Of a stretch of 64,000 bases of DNA, positions 41,042-52,526 are shown piece after piece; the stretch's first letter is position 1, and every line of letters begins with the position of its first letter. A model generated the notes under the pieces. The model was not told the origin of the DNA. It saw only the letters and a program-made list of their open reading frames with translations, and searched no databases. Position numbers and translations under genes: made by a program. Source of the DNA: Neurospora intermedia (taxonomy: Eukaryota; Ascomycota; Sordariomycetes; Sordariales; Sordariaceae); assembly GCA_037102815.1 (NCBI GenBank), contig BTPP01000004.1, positions 930,001 to 994,000 on the forward strand, in the 5' to 3' direction.

Positions 41042-41900
41042 TTACTCGTCATCCTCCTCATCGGCCTCAATGACGGTCTGGGCAATACCTGTACAATGTC
41101 CGTTAGCGTCTGTTTCATCCACGATTGTTTCCAGAAGCAAACTTACGGTCCAGATCACGCTGGCCCTGCTGGGTGATACGGCGGCCACCCTTCTCCTCAT
41201 CGTGCTCGAGGACACCGATCTTCTCGAGGGCCTGGAGGACCTTGCGGTCAACGGAGCCAGAGGCCTCGACGTGGTGGGAGGGACGGCTGCCACGGTTCTT
41301 GGCAGTGCCGTGGACGCGACGAAGACGGCCAACACCAACGGTCTTGCGGAGGTAGACGTGGCGGGCAACGGAGGCAGCGCGGACGTAGAACCAGTCGATG
41401 TCCTGGGGGGGCATCTCCTTGGCGGGGCCGGTCTTGACGGTGTCAACCCAACCTGATATCACGAGTTAGCCGGCAGTCTCTTCTGCAGGGAGATATTTGG
41501 GGATGCAAAGCGTACCGGGAACGGGCAGCTTGCCCTGGCGCTTCAAGAAAGCGGCATAGGCGTTGACGAACTTGTGGGGCTACATATCACATAGAAGTAC
41601 CGTATTAGCAATGATTCCGTCATCGGAAGTCTTTCGACCCCCTCGCGCCTGCTCCCATTTTCTTCTTTCGTTGTTGTCGTGCCCGCTGATTGTGGTTCAT
41701 CGTCGTGATCGCCGGCCAGCTCGGCAAGCTCCAGCTCAGCTCATCTTTCGAGGGCTCAGAATTGCGTTTGCCAGCCGATCGACTCGGACTCGGACAGCGA
41801 TTTGCGATTTGAAGTTTCTGGTTCGGCCGCAGAGGAGATCTCAAGATGGAGATCTGTAGTGGCCTACCTCGACGTCCCGAACAGTGACACCTCCAGGCAT
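41042..41900 (-). CDS. RPS19: 40S ribosomal protein eS19
   Basis: Structural protein of the small ribosomal subunit needed for 3' processing of 18S rRNA. The 149-aa product is assembled from four exons: 41900-41868 (MPGGVTVRDVE), 41579-41516 (PHKFVNAYAAFLKRQGKLPVPG), 41452-41147 and 41088-41042. The introns are 288, 63 and 58 nt. The conserved segments are WVDTVKTGPAKEMPPQDIDWFYVRAA, ARHVYLRK, GVGRLRRVHG, RPSHH and GRRITQQGQRDLDRIA. The long first intron soon after the start is typical of fungal ribosomal protein genes. A telobox-like AACCCTAAC lies about 240 bp upstream. Confidence 0.95.
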
Positions 41901-42048
41901 TTTGACGGTTGGTTGGGTTGATTAGCCGACTTAATTGAAGTTGCTCGCTCGGTGGTGCAAAGAGTCGCGATAGCTGCCGGCGGTGGAAATTTTCTAGGTG
42001 GATGGGAGTCTTGGCATTAAGACTGCACGGGCCAGCACCGCCGCGGCG

Positions 42049-42147
42049 ATTAGGGCTGTGGCCCTTCCGCCCTCTGCACCTTGCCTGTGCTCGCCTACCT
42101 ACATAGTAGTGGGAGCGCTTCCAAACTATGGTTATATCAACCCTAAC
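42049..42147. promoter_or_regulatory. Telobox-like motifs upstream of eS19
   Basis: AACCCTAAC (42,139-42,147) and ATTAGGGCT (42,049-42,057) match the TTAGGG-type site that Tbf1 binds in ribosomal protein promoters of many ascomycetes. They lie 150-250 bp upstream of the eS19 start codon. A related box precedes the uS11 gene. Confidence 0.5.
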
Positions 42148-42149
42148 CC

Positions 42150-43910
42150 CCGCAAGGATGCTTGGCAGAGCACCTGCAGCGTCTGGAATTATTTGGGATC
42201 ATCCCGGCTCAATTCACGAAGTTCGCATTCCATTCCACTCCACTTTGCAACCTTGCTGACTTGAAAGAGAGTCCGTTCATCTACTGTGTGAATCCATCAT
42301 CTCCGCATGTGAAGTCTTGGGCCTCACAATCACTCATCATGGACACTCGCTCACTCATTGTTCAGCCACATAGGCTGCTCATCATTGATGACACCACGAG
42401 GTACCTGGTCGATTACAATTGGCCAATGACCTCCGTAAATTCTGAGCCAGCCTGATACAGCAAGGTAGGAACCTCTGTTAATGCAAACACCCCCTTTTGC
42501 AAAGGATTTTGACTAGACCCAATCCTTGTGATGCGTGTTTGCAACACCAACGTCCCCATACCTACATCGACAGGGGTCTGATCTTGGTGAGATGGGCATT
42601 CTTATACCTGTCTGTACACCGGAGGTACGCTGTTCTAGATGACCCCCTTTGCAGACCTAGTGGCGGTCGTGTGAAGTGGTCACAGGGTCTGTATACCAGA
42701 TCCCCAATGTGCAAAAATACCCTCCCTCTTGCCAAGAAATCGGGTTGTCGAAATCGCTTAGATCAACAGGGGTTCTTACTGCTTTGCGCCATGGCCTGTC
42801 TGCTTGTCTACCTCTACGCTATAGTCAAAGGTGAAGACGAAAACTCAGTACGCTTTATATCAAAATTACGTCCTCAGATATCCACATCCTAATCTCTCAT
42901 ATAGGCTGGACTATCACGATACCTGCACGCATGATGTTGTCTCCTCGGGAGATCTTCAGATTACCAGATTCGCGAGCCGCCCTCCAGACTTTAGCCTCCC
43001 ATGCCGCCACAACCATACCTCCTGCATCATTGAACCAATGGTAGGGATGGATGAGGACTGGGTTACACAACAATTAGTCGCTCGGGAAGGTTTTCTTGCC
43101 AATGAGCGAGGTGCTTGTCTGGAAGACTTGGAATAGCTGCCATTCGTTAACGCCAGTTTCGTGGTATCTCTGACAGACACGGTTTCATCATGATAATATC
43201 GATTCCTCTGTCAACCTCATCACGGATACTGATCACTTTTCAGGTGATAGCAGTCTAGCTTAACGACGGGTGATGACCAGGTCGCTGCAGTCCTCCAACA
43301 CAACCATGTCCCAATTACCAGCCTCGGCGCTTTGAGCGGCCGGTCACAGGCCGCGTAAACTTGGAATTTGTCTTCACCGAAACGGCACATTCCCGCTCTC
43401 CGGGCTTACGGCTGAAGATACCTGCGAATGCCACAATATCCTGTCAAAGCTACGTGCGAAGAGATCTTCTATTCGGGTACTTGGACATTGCAGGACGCGC
43501 TAGAGCGGCTTGAAACTCTACGCAAAGTATTAGTCCCAAACTAGGCCAGACACAACGACCAGTACGCCAAATCACTCCACAGGCGCTTAACGCCCTCACA
43601 CTGCGTCTGTCATCAACAATGTCATGCTTCTTGCCGGAGTGGCCTGGAATAAATAGGTTCTTATTCCCTCCGGTATAGCGTTCGCGATTTTACGCTTAAT
43701 TTGTGACTGGCATCGCTTCTTTTTTTTTTTTTTTTTTTTTTCTTTTAAAGTGTACTTTGTTCTAGTCTCTGTTGCAGACATTCTCTATTTTACCTGCTGG
43801 CAGGTTTACCTTCATTTACACGGACATTGCTTTCCTTCGTTCATTACTCTGATCATTCTTAAACACCTTGACACTAGTCACTAAAGTTTTGACTCTGCTC
43901 TTCCTTCATT
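42150..43910. other. Long intergenic region with possible coding relic
   Basis: About 1.8 kb without a convincing gene. Around 42,940-43,180 the minus strand reads 'LFQVFQTSTSLIGKKTFPSD*' then NPVLIHPYHWFNDAGG and MVVAAWEAKVWRAARESG. The plus strand near 43,450-43,540 reads 'EEIFYSGTWTLQDALERLETLRKVLVPN'. These pieces look protein-like but are short, lie in mixed frames, and were not recognised. A 22-nt T run lies at 43,720-43,741. The end is the promoter of the secreted lectin-like gene. Confidence 0.3.
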
Positions 43911-45516
43911 ATGCTTGCCTCTCTTGGTCGTATGCTCGCGCTAGCAGCGATTGCTAGAGCCAGTCCATTGCTTCCCAGAGCAGTCGATTCGCTCAATGAA
44001 GAGGCTACGGCGGAAGCCCAACAGCGGGACGACAGTGCTACCCGTGCCTTTTCCAATGTCCAAATCAAGGTACTTAAACAAAGTATAAGGTTTAAAACAA
44101 CCAATGCTAACTGGATGACAGACATCGGATGGGAGATGTCTTTTCGTTGACCAACTGTCCGGCGACTTCCGGGCAAACTTGACCCCTATTCAGGTTGCCG
44201 ACTGTGGTTCTACCGATGGTCAGGGGTGGGATGTTATCACGAGCGGCAAGCATATCCCCGGAGACGGTGGTATGCTCGTGGTGAGCACGTTGACACAAGC
44301 CTGCTTCAGCTACGATCCCCGTCGGGCGGCTGGAAACCAAGTCATTCTCTTTTCATGCGGTGGCCGAGCTGATGGTGGTAAGTAACTTGTTGCAAAAGTA
44401 CCCTACAATAGAGATGTTTGGCACTGACATCTTCCAGGTGGCGAGGTCACTGACTCCCAGATATTTGCCTTTGACGGCTCATCTGGACCTCTTTCCTTCC
44501 AGCCTCAAAACGCAAAGGACACATGCTTCACGGTCTCGGGTGACACTGTTAACGTCGCACCATGCAACCCGGGCGACTCTAGCCAGTCGTTCGCCTTTGG
44601 AGACGGCGCCGGTAGTGGAAACAACAATGGAGGAGGAAACGCTGACACGGGAGGGGATACCAACACTGGGGGAAATACCGACGCACAAGAGAGCGCCACT
44701 TCACAACAGCCGACAACCTTCGCCACTCAAGTCACCACGACAGCTGATGCTACGGTCACGGCGTCCGTCACTTCGTCCCCGAACGGCGGGTCGGGTTCAG
44801 GTCCAGGAAGCAGTTCCGGAAACGGCGGCATTCCCACCTTCAACCCGACCGAAGCTGTACCGGTTTCGCGGGCAGGTGGTACTTTGCAGTCCACAGCAGT
44901 TGCAGAGTCTCACCAGCGAGATGATACGGCCAGCCGCGCTTTCAGCGATGTTTCGATCCGGGCCCCCGACGGACGGTGTCTCTTTGTTGATCCGACAGCT
45001 GGCGACTTTCGCGAGAACTTGATCCCCATTCAACTGGTGGAGTGTACTGGATCCCCCAACGAGAAATGGGACGTTCTCACCTCGGGAAAGCATAACCAAC
45101 AGGACAAAAATGGGACACCGGCTGCTTTGATAGTTAGCACTTTGGTTTGTCTGCACATCTATGACGTGGTGAAGAGCGACATCGGGCTAACTGAGCGTGA
45201 TTTATGCAGACTCAGGGCTGCCTCAACTTTGACGGCCGCCGAGCGGCTGGCGATACAGTCATGCTCTTCTCCTGTGGTGGACGTGCCGCTGGTGGTGAGT
45301 CGAATCGCCAATGCTTTGCCGAGATGATGGATTCCTGACCGCGAACATACAGAGGGCGAAACCAGCACCGGACAACAATTCCCGTTCAACGGAGCAACCA
45401 GCTTTGCTCTTGCACCGGTCAGTGAGAAGGGCTCAGTTTGCCTGATTGCTGGCGATGAGAGGCTGAACTCGGGAGCATGCCCCGACGATGGAAGCCAACT
45501 GTTTTCCATCTTTTAG
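43911..45516 (+). CDS. Secreted protein with two ricin-B-like repeats
   Basis: Predicted extracellular protein of 456 aa in five exons (43911-44069, 44122-44377, 44438-45144, 45210-45294, 45353-45516). A signal peptide (MLASLGRMLALAAIARA) and a short pro-region precede two copies of a ~150-residue module. Each copy opens with RDD-(S/T)A(T/S)RAFS(N/D)V, continues DGRCLFVD...GDFR, WDV(I/L)TSGKH, a VSTLTQ segment, RRAAG..V(M/I)LFSCGGRA and a final QxFxF strand, resembling beta-trefoil ricin-B lectin modules of fungi. The copies are joined by a Gly/Asn/Ser/Thr-rich linker of about 100 residues. Introns after RADG and after RAAG lie at the same place and phase in both copies, while two others are copy-specific. 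No catalytic motif. Carbohydrate binding is inferred. Confidence 0.78.
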
Positions 45517-45942
45517 GTCTTGAAGGGAGACTTTTACGCTGGTTCATGATGATCCTTGAAACCAACAGCTTCTGGGGAGAAGAGATCAGGGGCTGTGTCC
45601 ATCGGTGACCTGCAAAGCCAGTACTGTCGCTTGCTGGATTGTACCACTACTTTTTGTTCAATGTCTCTGGAAATTTCCAACAGGAATGAGTTTTGACGTT
45701 TGTTGAAGAGTTAATGGTTCAGAGGTTGAGCAGACACGATACCTTGGGAAGAGTGATGTTTAGCCTAGTGATCATTACCAAATTTCCGCATGCAAACATT
45801 GCCCTTGAATTAATTCGATCGGGATGATTGTTCCTCAGTTTGAACGGTATTCCTGTCTAGACGTGTAGTTTCCTCGAGAAATGTTGGTAGTGAGGTCGTT
45901 TACTGCAGTGGTTCCTGAAGTGTAAGTTATTTGGGACGAAGA
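45517..45942. other. Intergenic stretch
   Basis: 3' flank of the lectin-like gene. Nothing seen before MITE copy 3. Confidence 0.4.
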
Positions 45943-45944
45943 TA

Positions 45945-46227
45945 CAGTCCGATGCTGGTTTGTTTGTTAGCTTGGTACACTAGGCACACTAGGCACTCTT
46001 GGAAGTATAATATACATAGTGCACTACATAGTAGATGAAATCTTTTTCGAAGAGTCCTAAAGCTTATACAGATAAGTTCAAAGGCATTAGCAGAATTTGA
46101 TCTGGCATTTTAGTACCTAGAGATGGCGTGTTCAAGGTAAAAGTTGTGCATTAGTTAGTTAGCTATACAAACGCATGGAAAAGTTGACACGAGGTCTCGA
46201 ACTAACAAACAAACCAGTACTGGACTG
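45945..46227 (+). mobile_element. MITE family A, copy 3 (283 bp)
   Basis: Starts CAGTCCGATGCTGGTTTGTT and ends CAAACCAGTACTGGACTG, near-perfect terminal inverted repeats of about 27 bp. TA flanks both ends (45,943-45,944 and 46,228-46,229). Over much of its interior it is highly similar to copy 1, so these two are the youngest pair. It ends about 335 bp upstream of the Isa2 start and may lie in that promoter. Confidence 0.92.
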
Positions 46228-46229
46228 TA

Positions 46230-46562
46230 TCCCTTGATTTGTCAGCTGCTAGCCACCTGCCCACCCGTCGCATCTTTCAACGCAATCAGTGGTTCCCGAG
46301 ACCGTTCCAGGCGGACCTGACATCATGCGCCGCCCCGAAAATTCGCTGCCAAAGTGACCGGCTTCGACACATTCCCAAAGCCGAAACTCCGCATCTCCCC
46401 CGCCGTCACTACTTGCGCCGACTCACCCGCTCTTGTCCAGTTGCTCCCGGAACGGCAATTTTTTACCCCAAGCCATGACCAAGCGCCATCTCCGGCAGCG
46501 CTGACGAACCTAGCAATTTGCGAACAACCTACACCTAGTACCTCTACACAACCGCCGTCGTC
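46230..46562. promoter_or_regulatory. Isa2 upstream region
   Basis: Spacer between MITE copy 3 and the Isa2 start codon. C-rich and AC-rich, consistent with a 5' UTR. Frames on both strands are not credible genes. Confidence 0.35.
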
Positions 46563-47382
46563 ATGCCGCCCCTCCGCTGCGCCAATGCGCCCGCACCAGC
46601 GAGCCTCTTCGTCCAACTGAGCATGCGCCGAACCGCCTCGTCAACTATTCTGGCCGATATCCTGCTCCCGCTGCGTGCGCGCGCTCACCACAGCGTCGCC
46701 AGGAGAATAGCGGCTGTTCCAACTACCACTCTGGTTTCCAAGACACCATGGCGCGCCAGACAATCCCTATCTTCAAGCCAGTTCAACATGCGCCTGTTCA
46801 CCACCACAGCCCCGAGCAAGGCCACACACACGTTATTCAACCCCCAGAACGACGACGATGGGAACGAGATGGTGTTGGAAATTACCGAGCGGGCAGCGAA
46901 GGCTCGTTATTCCTTTAGGCCCCTTCCTCCTTTTCATTGTGCTAGCGGACAGACCGACTAACATGGGTAACCTCCTGCCGAAACAGCGCCTTTCAGAAAT
47001 CATGACCAAAGACTCCAACCCTTACCTTGCGCTGCGCATTCAAGTCGAGTCCGGCGGCTGCCACGGTTTTCAATACCTCATGAAACTGGTCACCCTCCCA
47101 GAGCAACTTCCCGAGTTGCCGCTTGCCGAAGAGGCAGCGGAGAAATCAGAGATTCGTGAAGACGATACGATATTCAGCTATTACCCCGATGACAGCCCAG
47201 CGCCGTCCTCCCCCGATCTGACGCTACCGAAGATCATTTTGGATGGGCCCTCGTTGGAGTTGCTCAAGGGCAGCAAGGTCGACTTCACCATGGAGTTGAT
47301 CGGTTCCCAGTTCAAGATTGTCGATAACCCGTTGGCGACAAGTAGCTGTGGTTGTGGTACGAGTTTTGACATCAAGATCTGA
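46563..47382 (+). CDS. ISA2: Mitochondrial iron-sulfur assembly protein Isa2 (A-type)
   Basis: A-type Fe-S scaffold/carrier needed to make [4Fe-4S] clusters in mitochondria (aconitase, lipoate synthase). The predicted 244-aa protein has an Arg/Ser/Ala-rich N terminus without acidic residues for the first ~100 positions, a classic matrix-targeting presequence. The core then reads EITERAAKRLSEIMTKDSNPYLALRIQVESGGCHGFQY and ends SSCGCGTSFDIKI. The three family cysteines (GGC and CGC) are all present. An acidic insertion between the first and last Cys is usual for Isa2. Exons are 46563-46901 and 46987-47382. To join AAK to RLSE the intron must begin GC rather than GT (AAG|GCTCGT), with a GACTAAC branch site and a CAG acceptor. 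Confidence 0.88.
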
Positions 47383-47773
47383 GGGATCAGGTAATGTAAC
47401 GAAGGACCTCATCAGCACGGTTGAGTGTATTGTTATGTGACTGTATTGAATACGAGGCCTCGTCTACTGGGTGTACATAATAGAGCTGCAACAAGCGTTT
47501 CCTTGTTCATACATATCACTTTGGGGGATACGATCACGAGTAGAAGCAATGTTGGTAGACACAAAACTTGATGAAATTGGGCCCAAGTCAAGGCCAGTTA
47601 CGGAGCAGGCTAGGATCACGAATCCACCGGTGAACCAGATTTTGTGATCGGAAAACGACAAAGTTGCATTCATTCCCATCCAGCCTTTATGGCTTCCCAA
47701 TCAACGCCGAGCACCATGCATCCGCAACGACCAAGACGAGGTTCGTGAGATCTCAACGAAACCCCAATTGCAT
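47383..47773. other. Convergent 3' ends of Isa2 and uL30
   Basis: Short spacer between two genes read towards each other. It should hold both polyadenylation sites. No gene seen. Confidence 0.4.
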
Positions 47774-48706
47774 TTAGTTCATCTGTCTGATGAGAGCGTT
47801 GATGTGCTCCTCACGGTTGCCGAGGTCACCGCCCTCAATGAAGTGCTTGAACTTGCGGGTACGGAAGCCACCGGTGGGGTTGGAAAGCTTGAAGGGCCAG
47901 AGGAAGTTGGAGGCCTGCTTGAAGTTGGGGCCAACGGTGTAGATCTCGTGAATGAGATCCTCCATGCAGATGATGCCGTACTTGCCGAGGTTCTCCTCGA
48001 TGATAGAGTTGTCGGTGAGGGCAACGCGCTGCTTGTTGACCTTGCCGTATCCGCGCTTGTAGATAAGCTCCTTGACGGACTTGAGGTTGGGGTAACCGTA
48101 GGCAACCCAGGGCTCGACGATCTTGATCATCTCAGCGGTGGCCTTGGTAACGCGGACGAAGACACCGTTGTTGATCTGGAGAAGACGGAGGAGCTGGAGG
48201 ATCTTGCGGGGCTTGGGGGGGATCTTGTTGATACCCTTGATGCGGATCAAGAAGATGAGCTTGGCCTCAGCGGGGATGTGGAAAGAGCCATCCTGCTTGG
48301 CGGCGCGCTGGAGGCGGATCTTCTCGCGCTCAACGTCGCGGTACTCCTTGACGTAGGTCTCGGCGCGCTTGAAGATGACGGCACGCTTCTCCTTGTTGGC
48401 CTATTGATTGAAGTCAGCAACGAATTTAGAAAAATCCAAGCCAGTTCAAATAGTCCATTGTTGAGGTGTAATGTCAGACCCGAAAGATGGTATTTAGCAA
48501 CAGCATCGGCGAACCTAGTCGCTATGGTATGTTGTGCATCATGTTGTCCTCTGGAAGGGGGAAGCTCAAGTGATGGTTATACTCACAGCCTTCTTCTTCT
48601 CGATCTCGGCCTGGCGCTCAGCGCGGGCCTTCTCCTGAGACTTGCGCTTCTTCAGGAGGGTCTCGGGGACCAGGACATCGTTCTTGGTGGGGACGGAACT
48701 AAACAT
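47774..48706 (-). CDS. RPL7: 60S ribosomal protein uL30 (L7)
   Basis: Large-subunit ribosomal protein of 248 aa, the usual length, from exons 48706-48587 and 48400-47774 with a 186-nt intron (GTGAGT donor). The N-terminal basic extension [25 protein letters not shown] is followed by [25 protein letters not shown] at the splice join. The L30 fold then shows [57 protein letters not shown] and the C terminus [35 protein letters not shown] 48,706 gives MFSSVPTK. The TTTAG just behind it could instead be an acceptor for an upstream first exon, but no fitting ATG-plus-donor was found. It is divergent from uS11, and the intron carries a snoRNA candidate. Confidence 0.94.
48463..48553 (-). ncRNA. Candidate box C/D snoRNA in the uL30 intron (snR39b-like)
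   Basis: Within the uL30 intron the transcribed strand carries a box C-like ATGATGC (48,536-48,542) and, further 3', a box D CTGA (48,474-48,477). Immediately before box D is ACCATCTTTCGGGTC (ending in the first C of the box). This is an exact complement of the conserved 25S rRNA segment GACCCGAAAGATGGT. By the box D+5 rule it would direct 2'-O-methylation of the G in CCCGAAA, the position yeast snR39b targets. Yeast RPL7 introns host snR39 and snR59, guides for the adjacent A, so the location fits. Box C has one mismatch, the terminal stem is weak and the ends are approximate. Confidence 0.6.
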
Positions 48707-49597
48707 CTCAGATTAGTACGGGTCCAGCATACCAGAGGTATGTGGTAGAGCGCCGGTGGAGAACTGCTGCTCAAGTGCGGCATTCTCTCGTGGCTGACTC
48801 GATTGGCAGCTTGGTATAGCTGCTTGGTGTAACTTTGGAGAGATGCGCTCGGCATTTTCAGCACGAGGATCACACAACCATGTACAACCTGGACAATAAA
48901 TGCCCAAAAGGTGAGCTAACTGCGACCGAAAGCAAAGACTCGAGATTTCACACTCTCGTCCAAGTTCCTCTGTCGTAGCAGCGATGAATTTAAGGGAGAA
49001 AGCCAGGAGACCTTCAGCCCCAACACCCCACGAGACATCTCTCAGTCTGCAAGCCTGGTCGGTCCAAGGCCTAGAGGAAAGAGGGAGAATCATGAGAGGG
49101 ATCGAGCTGGGACGATGGCTGCTCCGCGAGAAGACAGGCCAAAGACACCCAGTGAGAGGACCACGACTATCTGCAGATTGTTCCTGGAACACGCGACGAT
49201 ACCATTCCTCTGGCGTCAAGGGGAAGGATCGGGGTTGGCATACGTAGACATGGTGCCGGTGGTCGATCTGCGACGATGCCAGAATTCGATGTCGAAGTAC
49301 GAGCAGAAGAGAAGAAAAGGCGTTGATCGATCGTTAAGTAGGGCCCGCGAAATTTTGACAACAGTGGGGCTGCACGGAACCCGGGCTCAGCCGCCAAGGG
49401 GATTTAGGGTTTGTCCGACAGGTTTGGTGCCTGCCCTGTACTCCGCTTTCTGCCACTTTTCCCCGCCAAGTGCGATAGGGCATTCTCAACCGCACGAAGT
49501 CGAACTACCCCCGCCGAATTTTCATGCTGGAAAACTGGAGATCGTTCACTTGACAGTATCAACACCACACGTCCAAGACACCAGATCAACCGTCAAG
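48707..49597. promoter_or_regulatory. Divergent promoter shared by uL30 and uS11
   Basis: About 890 bp between two ribosomal protein genes read away from each other. A telobox-like TTAGGGTTT lies at 49,404-49,412, about 190 bp before the uS11 ATG. It matches the Tbf1-type site used in ribosomal protein promoters of many filamentous fungi. Frames inside are not credible genes. Confidence 0.55.
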
Positions 49598-50396
<799 letters not shown>

Positions 50397-50957
50397 TTTA
50401 TCAGAGAGTGGCTGCCTGGCTTCTGGGCGGAAAAGAAAAAACGGTTATCATCTGGTTTTCTCTGTGGCGTTGACAACTACGAGGAGAACGGCCTTAATTT
50501 GCCTGGTCTCCATATGATCTGGCTTGTCACATGTTGCTTTTGGCACAACTGCAGCAGATGAATATAGATGGGAATCAAAAAACCCCCTTCGCTGCCACCG
50601 GCAGCTCAGATCGCAGCCTGGCTTTCGTGTGTGTTCAATGTGATCCTGCCCATGTATGCTTGTCTTTGTGATTCCAGTCGCGTCTCGTAGTCGTATAGTC
50701 TGCTCCCAGGAACCCGGGAGTGCTTCTTGACTCATCAATACAACCTTACCCGTGAGGTGTTACTTGGTTGTCGTTCATCTTTGAATTGGCAGATCAATGC
50801 ACATCAATATTTAGATCCAATCGAAAATGCACCTTGGCCTTCGGCCGCCATATAGCAATTTGGTGCATGCATTACGCATGGTCACCGTGTTGTTTGTCCA
50901 AACCAACTCAAAAGACTTGGTCATGCGAAAATGAGCATTCAACTAGTCAGCTAAGTA
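50397..50957. other. Intergenic stretch
   Basis: 3' flank of uS11. Short frames on both strands, no gene seen. Confidence 0.4.
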
Positions 50958-50959
50958 TA

Positions 50960-51237
50960 CAGTCCAGTACTGGTTTGTTTGTTTGCACGAGACCTTGCGT
51001 CAACCTTCCTATGCGTTTTCATTAGTTAACTAATGCGTGATCTTACCTTAAAAAGGCTATTTCTGATATCAAATATGCCACATCAATTCTTGTTAATGCC
51101 TTTCTAATTTGTACACAGCCATTTTCTGACTTAACCTTACGACACTTGGGACTATTCGGGATCAATTTCGTCTAGTAGACAGAGTATAGTAGATTTGCCT
51201 AGTGTACCGAGCTAACAAACAAACCAGCATCGGACTG
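50960..51237 (-). mobile_element. MITE family A, copy 4 (278 bp, inverted)
   Basis: Begins CAGTCCAGTACTGGTTTGTT and ends CTAACAAACAAACCAGCATCGGACTG. It is the reverse orientation of copies 1-3, as shown by the internal 'TTAGTTAACTAATGC', 'TGGGACTATTCGGGAT' and 'TAGTGTACC' blocks read backwards. TA flanks both ends (50,958-50,959 and 51,238-51,239). The interior is diverged, so it is an older insertion than copies 1 and 3. Confidence 0.87.
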
Positions 51238-51239
51238 TA

Positions 51240-52526
51240 TACACGATAGGTACTTCACACGAACGGTAAATGTTGGGTTTTGGGCCACAAGAATTAATGA
51301 GTGCTTCTCGCTCCAGCTCGTACATTGGCCAGAGAACCTGTTGCTTCTTACCCTTCTGTTCCCTTTCCGATTGGGTTTGACAAGTACTCACCTAAATCAC
51401 TACCTCTACTCACACAGTTTTCCCCCCATAATATCATTTGAAGTCGGCATATCTAATTGTACACCACACTCTTTCTGTCTGCTTCGTAATCTTGCTTGGC
51501 ACCATTACTTGACCGCAATAGGTACAGGATGATAATGGGGCGAAGTTAACCAGGACTAAGCCGTCTTACGATTCATGTGCGGCACACGTTCATGTAGAAA
51601 GGGAACAGGCTTTTCACAAGGGCTTCTCCGTGGTCCTGGCCATTTCTCTCCATGTCATGCTTGACACACACAGATCTTCAGCTTGCCTCATTTCCAAGAT
51701 CAGGCTGGACCCGAGTCATGCAGATGTCTTCGCTCGGAGCGGGTGGCTCTACAAAGAGTCGCTTTTGTTCGAACTGCCTGATTCACAACTTGACCGTTGT
51801 TGACTGTGATATATATTGTATATCTGAATATTTCCAATCGGCTCAAAACCGAGATATCACTATTATCATCTTGGCATGCAAACTCATCAGATGCTGGCTT
51901 GTATATGGGCTAAGCTGAGGGTACTTCGGTCTGATAATACAGCCTTCCAAACATGATCATTATCCCAAAATTTCGGTGTCTTGAGCTTACCTAGAGTGAT
52001 AATAAAGCGGCCCAATGCAGATCATAGCGCCTCATCATTAATTCGATTAAATGTAATCGCTGATCCCGTGTGGCTCACCCAGAATAATGATCACGATTTT
52101 CCAACGGGCTCATCCTATACACAGGTACTACATAGATTAGTAGCCGTGGAACTGAGTCTCGTTCAAACGAGAGATAGAGCAAACCTTTTCGTCAAAGATT
52201 ACTCGTTCCGGTTTGGCTGTAGAAATACTCAGGTTGACATGGTGTGCATTATACACAGGCTCAGACAATTTCCATATGATAAACTAACACATCATGAAGA
52301 AAATATCAAACGCGCAATTTTGAGTGAAGCTATGCCCGAACCAAAAACACAAATTAAACCGAGAGAACCTATGATTCTAGACTAAACTTCGCTGGGTCTA
52401 ACCATGGGGCAACACATTCAAGGGGCTAGCACCATTAGAAGACCTGGGGAATTGCTTTTTAGTCACACACCAAAGCCCAATGCAATAGCAAAACGAAAAC
52501 CACCAATTTCCCTATTCCACGGAGCT
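51240..52526. other. Intergenic region of 1.3 kb
   Basis: Moderately AT-rich. Frames of 60-134 codons occur (for example 51,981-52,385) but have no domain, signal peptide or splice partner. No gene is supported. It contains the 3' UTR of eIF3c near its end. Confidence 0.4.

Noticed and set aside
47768-48748. 326-codon plus-strand open frame
   Set aside because: Antisense to ribosomal protein uL30 and its intron; the sequence is a shadow of the real gene.
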